26,512 bases of DNA, taken from positions 1 to 26,512 of the forward strand of contig JAZSQZ010000032.1 in assembly GCA_045538175.1 (NCBI GenBank), written 5' to 3'. Position 1 is the first letter of the stretch; every line of letters starts with the position of its first letter. The position numbers and the translations under genes were made by a program. Shown here piece by piece: positions 22,981 through 26,512 of this stretch. The DNA comes from JAZSQZ01 sp045538175. GTDB taxonomy: Bacteria; Bacillota; Clostridia; Christensenellales; UBA1242. The notes under the pieces were generated by a model. The model had not been told where the DNA came from. It did not search any database and saw only the letters and a list, made by a program, of their open reading frames with translations.

Positions 22981-24615
22981 TTAAATATAGTTATCAGGCA
23001 AATCGTTTTCAAACAAAACTGCATCGCCTGGCTTTAAGATATCCTTCATAAGTTTTTTAGCAATATCAAGTGTTTCTGCTTCGTAAATTTTTGTTTCATC
23101 AAAACCGGTGCTCAAAATTCCTTCTTTGATACTTTCCAAATTTACTTTGTTTACAATTATAATATTTGTTGCAACCTTTGCCATTTTTACGCCAAAGTTG
23201 AAGTTTTCTTCTTTTTCTTTTCTGCCAAGTTCAACAAGACCTGGTGTTACGACAAGTTTGTTTTTACCAAACTTACCTAATACTTCAAGTGCAACTTCAC
23301 ACCCCTCAACACTTGCATTATATGAGTCGTCTAAGATAATTGTTCCATCTTCATTTTGTGTCATTTCGAGTCTATGTGGAACAGGTTTTAAACTTGAGAT
23401 ACCGTTTGCAATTTCTTCAATTGTAAGACCTAATTCTTGTGCCATTCTTACGCACAACATAATATTTTCAACATTGTGTCTTCCAAGTAACTTTGTATTG
23501 CAATTTACAGATTTATCACCAATTTTTAAAGCAAAGTGTGTGCCGTTTTTATCGACTCTTAATCTTGTAAAAGAAATTTCACTTTCCTTTTTTGTATTCC
23601 CCGTGATTGCCTTTTTAACAGTACACTTTTTGTACATATCATATGCGATTTTGTTATCACCATTAAAAACAGCAAATCCATCTTCTGGTAAAGACTCAAT
23701 AAGTTCGTATTTTGTTTTTACAATGTTTTCAACTGTGTTAAATGACAATAAATGTTGAGAACCAACACCTGTTATGATTGCATATTTAGGATCAACAAAT
23801 TTTGCAAGTTTCTTAATATCCCCAGGACTTCTCGCACCCATTTCAGTGATTAAAACTTCGTTTTCTTCAACAAGATAACCGTTTACAACTTTTGATAAGC
23901 CTGTGATAGTGTTAAAGCTATGTGGACTCATACAAACTTTGTATTTTTGAGATAAAATACTGTTTAAAATGTATTTTGTACTTGTTTTACCGAAACTTCC
24001 TGTAATACCAATCTTAATAAGATTTGGAAATGTTTTAAGTTTACGCTTTGCTCTTGAAACATAGTTTCCGATAATTGCGTTTTCTAATGGCACCATAAGT
24101 AAGTGAACAAATGGTACAAGAATAGGAACAAATATAGGCATCAAACACAAACCACCGAATTTTAGAATTTTGATAAATTCAAAACTCAAAGCAATTATAA
24201 TAAATGACAACCCTGCAGAAACAATAAACATCGCAATATTTAATCTTGTCATTCTGTGAGTGTGTTTTAGTGGAATTTTCTTAGGAGCAGCATACATATT
24301 GTTGATAAAAACAATAGTAAAGTAAAAATAGAAAACCAAACCAAAATATGAAAATAATGAGTCGCCGTGATAAACATCAAATAAAACATTTGTAACAATA
24401 GAACAAAATATACTCATTACGCTAAGAAGCACAACACGAGAAACATATCTTGCCTTTGTATCCCTAAGCCATAAGAAATATCCTCTAATTCTATAGCCTG
24501 AGAGTTGAATAATTTGAAAGAATTTATATGCAGCAAAACACATTGCTATTCCGTTTACAACGGCAAGAGCAATTGCTATATACATATGAGTATTTCCAGC
24601 ATTAAAAAATGTCAT
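22981..24615 (-). CDS. MurF-like Mur ligase with an N-terminal membrane domain
   Basis: A 544-residue protein. Residues 200-530 are the Mur ligase ATPase and C-terminal domains: P-loop GSFGKTS at 206-212, the NTITGL region, EMGARSPGDI, GVGSQHL, FNGDN, GRHNVENIM, a PHRLE motif and DDSYNAS. These fit MurF, which joins D-Ala-D-Ala to the UDP-MurNAc tripeptide. The usual N-terminal UDP-substrate domain is replaced by about 185 residues with five hydrophobic segments, near 13-36, 61-79, 87-107, 126-148 and 154-177. The ligase would thus be tethered to the membrane and may take a lipid-linked or membrane-delivered substrate. ddl directly downstream supports the MurF role. It has an AAGGAG ribosome site. 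Whether the cell has another, classic MurF is unknown. Confidence 0.8.
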   Translation of the reverse strand: MTFFNAGNTHMYIAIALAVVNGIAMCFAAYKFFQIIQLSGYRIRGYFLWLRDTKARYVSRVVLLSVMSIFCSIVTNVLFDVYHGDSLFSYFGLVFYFYFTIVFINNMYAAPKKIPLKHTHRMTRLNIAMFIVSAGLSFIIIALSFEFIKILKFGGLCLMPIFVPILVPFVHLLMVPLENAIIGNYVSRAKRKLKTFPNLIKIGITGSFGKTSTKYILNSILSQKYKVCMSPHSFNTITGLSKVVNGYLVEENEVLITEMGARSPGDIKKLAKFVDPKYAIITGVGSQHLLSFNTVENIVKTKYELIESLPEDGFAVFNGDNKIAYDMYKKCTVKKAITGNTKKESEISFTRLRVDKNGTHFALKIGDKSVNCNTKLLGRHNVENIMLCVRMAQELGLTIEEIANGISSLKPVPHRLEMTQNEDGTIILDDSYNASVEGCEVALEVLGKFGKNKLVVTPGLVELGRKEKEENFNFGVKMAKVATNIIIVNKVNLESIKEGILSTGFDETKIYEAETLDIAKKLMKDILKPGDAVLFENDLPDNYI

Positions 24616-24624
24616 ACAAACTCC

Positions 24625-25359
24625 TTAACCTAAAAATTTCTTAACAATTTGTTTAAATTCAAAACTCTTTTCTAAATAGCAAAAATGACCACAGTTTTTA
24701 TAAGTTATAAGGCAACTGTCTTTTATTTTTTTATTCATAATTTTTGCCATATAGAGTGGTGTTTCGGTATCGTTTTCTCCCCAAAAGAGCACCACCGGAG
24801 CATCAATATATTGTAACATATTTGCAGTATCAATGTTAACTATATTTTTAAAAGTTAGTTTCATAATTTTAGATAATTTTTTGTAATCTTCACTAAAAAA
24901 TCTTTCTAAAACTTTAGGACTTAAAAACCCTAACATAACAAGCTTTTTATAAAATTTATACTTTGCACTTTTAAAGATTCTCTTAATTGTTTTTCTAGGC
25001 CTTATCCCTGCCCCACCCGTAAAAACCATTTTAGAAACAAGATTTGTTTTTACCGATAACAGTGTCGCCACCCGACACCCAAAAGAGTGTGCAACAATCG
25101 AAACATCTTTTATATTGTGTTTTGTTAAAATTCTTTTTACAATTTCAAAGTAATCGTCAAGGATATACACCGTCTTTATGCTGTGAGATTTCCCAAAAGG
25201 TGGAAAATCAAGGTTTATGCAAGTGTATGAATTGCAAATCTCATTTTCAACCCATTTAAAACTAGCAGTTGAACCTTCCCAGCCGTGTAAAAACAAAACT
25301 GCCTTACCAACCCCATTTATTGTATAAAAAACTCTAGAACCTTTATATGTTAGATACAT
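24625..25359 (-). CDS. Alpha/beta-hydrolase fold protein
   Basis: A 244-residue serine hydrolase of unknown substrate. The oxyanion region is LFLHGWEGS (His25-Gly26), the nucleophile elbow AHSFG with Ser92, the acid Asp in WGENDTETP and the catalytic His in NCGHFCYLE near the C-terminus. The cap domain (about 115-185) is helical and very lysine-rich. The ATG follows the rimI stop directly and no ribosome site is visible, so translation is probably coupled to rimI. Its place between rimI and a membrane MurF-like ligase hints at a link with envelope metabolism, but nothing in the sequence gives the substrate. No signal peptide, so probably cytoplasmic. Confidence 0.85.
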   Translation of the reverse strand: MYLTYKGSRVFYTINGVGKAVLFLHGWEGSTASFKWVENEICNSYTCINLDFPPFGKSHSIKTVYILDDYFEIVKRILTKHNIKDVSIVAHSFGCRVATLLSVKTNLVSKMVFTGGAGIRPRKTIKRIFKSAKYKFYKKLVMLGFLSPKVLERFFSEDYKKLSKIMKLTFKNIVNIDTANMLQYIDAPVVLFWGENDTETPLYMAKIMNKKIKDSCLITYKNCGHFCYLEKSFEFKQIVKKFLG

Positions 25360-25803
25360 CTACAAATACAACCACATTATGTAAGCACTTGCTTTGTCTT
25401 TATAATAGTTTTCACGAACATTTGTTATAATAAACCCAAGTCTTCTATATAATTCAATAGCACCTGTGTTATGTTCATTTACTTCCAAAGATAAAGCATT
25501 TATATTCTTTTCTTTTGCATCTAGTATTAGTCGTTTGATAAGTTTTGTTGCAATGCCTTGCCTTCTATAATCTTTATCTGTTGCAACGCTAATTATAGAA
25601 TAATCCCCTTCGGTATTCCAAGCACCAGCATACCCTACAACTTTTCCTTCATTTAAAACAACATAATACACCCTTGTTGCGTTTGTAACTTCTTCGATAA
25701 ACAAGTTTTTGTTCATAAGTTCGTTGCCATCAAAACAACTTGAGTGTACTTCAAACATACCATCATAATGGTCGCTGTTTGAACGAAAAATCTCAAACCC
25801 CAC
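25360..25803 (-). CDS. rimI: Ribosomal-protein-alanine N-acetyltransferase RimI
   Basis: A 147-residue GNAT acetyltransferase. The acetyl-CoA loop reads VATDKDYRRQGIATKLI (about residues 73-90, R-R-Q-G-I-A), followed by LEVNEHNTGAIELYRRLGF and the YY near the end, as in RimI, which acetylates the N-terminus of ribosomal protein S18. It starts at GTG 25803 behind GGAGAA and overlaps the tsaB stop by 11 nt. tsaB-rimI adjacency is standard in Bacillota, often with tsaE and tsaD. Substrate specificity rests on this context, since GNAT motifs alone are broad. Confidence 0.88.
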   Translation of the reverse strand: MGFEIFRSNSDHYDGMFEVHSSCFDGNELMNKNLFIEEVTNATRVYYVVLNEGKVVGYAGAWNTEGDYSIISVATDKDYRRQGIATKLIKRLILDAKEKNINALSLEVNEHNTGAIELYRRLGFIITNVRENYYKDKASAYIMWLYL

Positions 25804-26431
25804 TGTTTTTCTTCTCCTTTAACAATAACTCTTCTTCTGCCTGACATAAAGACATATATATAGGCTTTAAGTCAGCAATAGTACCACTTTTATTTGTAGT
25901 TATTAAATACTCAACATATTCTAAAAAGTTTGTGTTTAAAACTTCTAAAATGTTTTCGCCAGCAAGATTTGAATAAACCGGAATATCTTTAACTTCTGCA
26001 AGTTCTTTTCTTGTGATTATCCTTGAGTCAGTTAAAACCCCAGCAACGTATCTTTGAGAGTAGAATTTTTCTAAAGTTGATGGAATAACAACCATAAAGT
26101 CCTTTAACTTAGACTGTTCCTTAACATTATATGCCAAAAATTCAAGTGAGTTTACAGGAATAACTTTTATATCTTTATTTACACACAAAATGCCTTTTGC
26201 TGTTGCAATACCTATTCTAATTCCCGTAAAAGAACCAGGACCAACATTTACAGCAATGTAATCAAGTTGTGATAACTCCACACCTGCTTCATTTAAAACA
26301 AAATTAACTTGTGGAAGTGCAACTTCCAAGTGTTTTGTTGTTTTTTGTGGTTGATTTTTATACACTTTGTCACCTTTTTTTAAGGCAACAAGTAAGTTGT
26401 TTGTTGTTGTATCTATTGCAAGAATGTTCAT
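25793..26431 (-). CDS. tsaB: tRNA t6A biosynthesis protein TsaB
   Basis: TsaB is the inactive partner that holds TsaD and TsaE in the complex that puts threonylcarbamoyl on A37 of ANN-decoding tRNAs. The 212 residues show the ASKHA fold start MNILAIDTTTNN, the KHLEVALPQV helix and the hallmark VNVGPGSFTGIRIGIATAKG near 64-82. As in other TsaB, the metal-binding HxxxH of TsaD is missing. The C-terminal part is short and variable, ending in a lysine-rich tail. It starts at ATG 26431 with GAGGG inside the tail of the preceding frame. Confidence 0.9.
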   Translation of the reverse strand: MNILAIDTTTNNLLVALKKGDKVYKNQPQKTTKHLEVALPQVNFVLNEAGVELSQLDYIAVNVGPGSFTGIRIGIATAKGILCVNKDIKVIPVNSLEFLAYNVKEQSKLKDFMVVIPSTLEKFYSQRYVAGVLTDSRIITRKELAEVKDIPVYSNLAGENILEVLNTNFLEYVEYLITTNKSGTIADLKPIYMSLCQAEEELLLKEKKNSGV

Positions 26432-26432
26432 T

Positions 26433-26512
26433 TTAACCCTCTATCGTAATCTTTCTCTTGTTATCGTCAATATTTTCGATATTTACCATAATAACCTAGT
26501 TTGGTAAGATTT
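26433..26512 (-). pseudogene. Possible tail of tsaE, cut by the window and holding an in-frame TAG
   Basis: The last codons before tsaB, in the frame ending at TAA 26435-26433, read VIMVNIENIDDNKRKITIEG. This resembles the beta-strand end of TsaE, the ATPase of the t6A complex, and tsaE-tsaB is a common order. However, TAG lies in frame at 26498-26496, and the codons before it give ILPN, also plausible for TsaE. Only 26 codons are visible, so this could instead be noncoding, or a different gene could end in another frame (for example at the TGA near 26470). Confidence 0.25.

Noticed and set aside
25407..25422. LexA-like sequence CGAACATTTGTTAT.
   Set aside because: It lies inside rimI, differs from the consensus at two important positions and is not near a promoter.
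1..26512. CRISPR array, tRNA, rRNA or insertion sequence.
   Set aside because: No regularly spaced repeats, no T-loop-like GGTTCGA motifs in the gaps and no transposase frames were found by reading.

Overview
The window is AT-rich DNA with Gram-positive features: strong AGGAGG-type ribosome binding sites, several TTG and GTG starts, promoters of the TTGACA/TATACT type, and two operators that fit the Bacillota LexA (DinR) box. Together with a PdaB-like deacetylase, a two-OB-fold SSB and a ParE/ParC pair, this suggests an uncultured low-GC Bacillota, probably a clostridial or gut-type lineage. The species cannot be told from the sequence.

Positions 1-6725 hold the packaging and head module of a tailed phage, almost certainly a prophage, read on the minus strand. 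From right to left it runs: sigma-like late regulator, large terminase, small terminase-like protein, zinc-ribbon protein, portal, scaffold, and a major capsid gene cut by the left edge. A divergent gene for a surface SH3-domain protein (5350-6168) lies between regulator and terminase. A control region at 6726-7007 holds a LexA-type box and promoter elements. No integrase or attachment site is visible, so the exact prophage border is unknown; 6726-7007 is the best candidate.

From 7008 the genes look chromosomal. They are a membrane-anchored beta-propeller/SH3 protein (7008-8804), a pda-ssb pair (minus), and a parE-parC pair (minus) whose ParC carries an acidic N-terminal extension of about 260 residues. 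Then come murG (plus), broken by an in-frame TAA, and an exported protein of unknown function (plus). A minus-strand pair follows: a GH95-like cytoplasmic protein with substitutions at the expected catalytic positions, and an unknown 168-residue protein. A small HTH regulator under a LexA-type box lies divergent to this pair.

The right end (21790-26512, minus) is one tight operon: [possible tsaE tail]-tsaB-rimI-alpha/beta hydrolase-membrane MurF-like ligase-ddl. It joins tRNA t6A modification genes to the two enzymes that make and attach D-Ala-D-Ala.

The most notable points are: (1) two near-identical LexA-type boxes, one at the phage late regulator and one at a WYL-family-like HTH gene; (2) three plus-strand genes whose -10 box lies exactly 6 nt before the ATG, suggesting leaderless mRNAs; (3) the interrupted murG; (4) the GH95-like protein with altered active-site positions and its unknown partner; (5) the ParC extension; (6) the MurF ligase with a membrane domain in place of its usual N-terminal domain. 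All family calls come from reading motifs; no database search was run.
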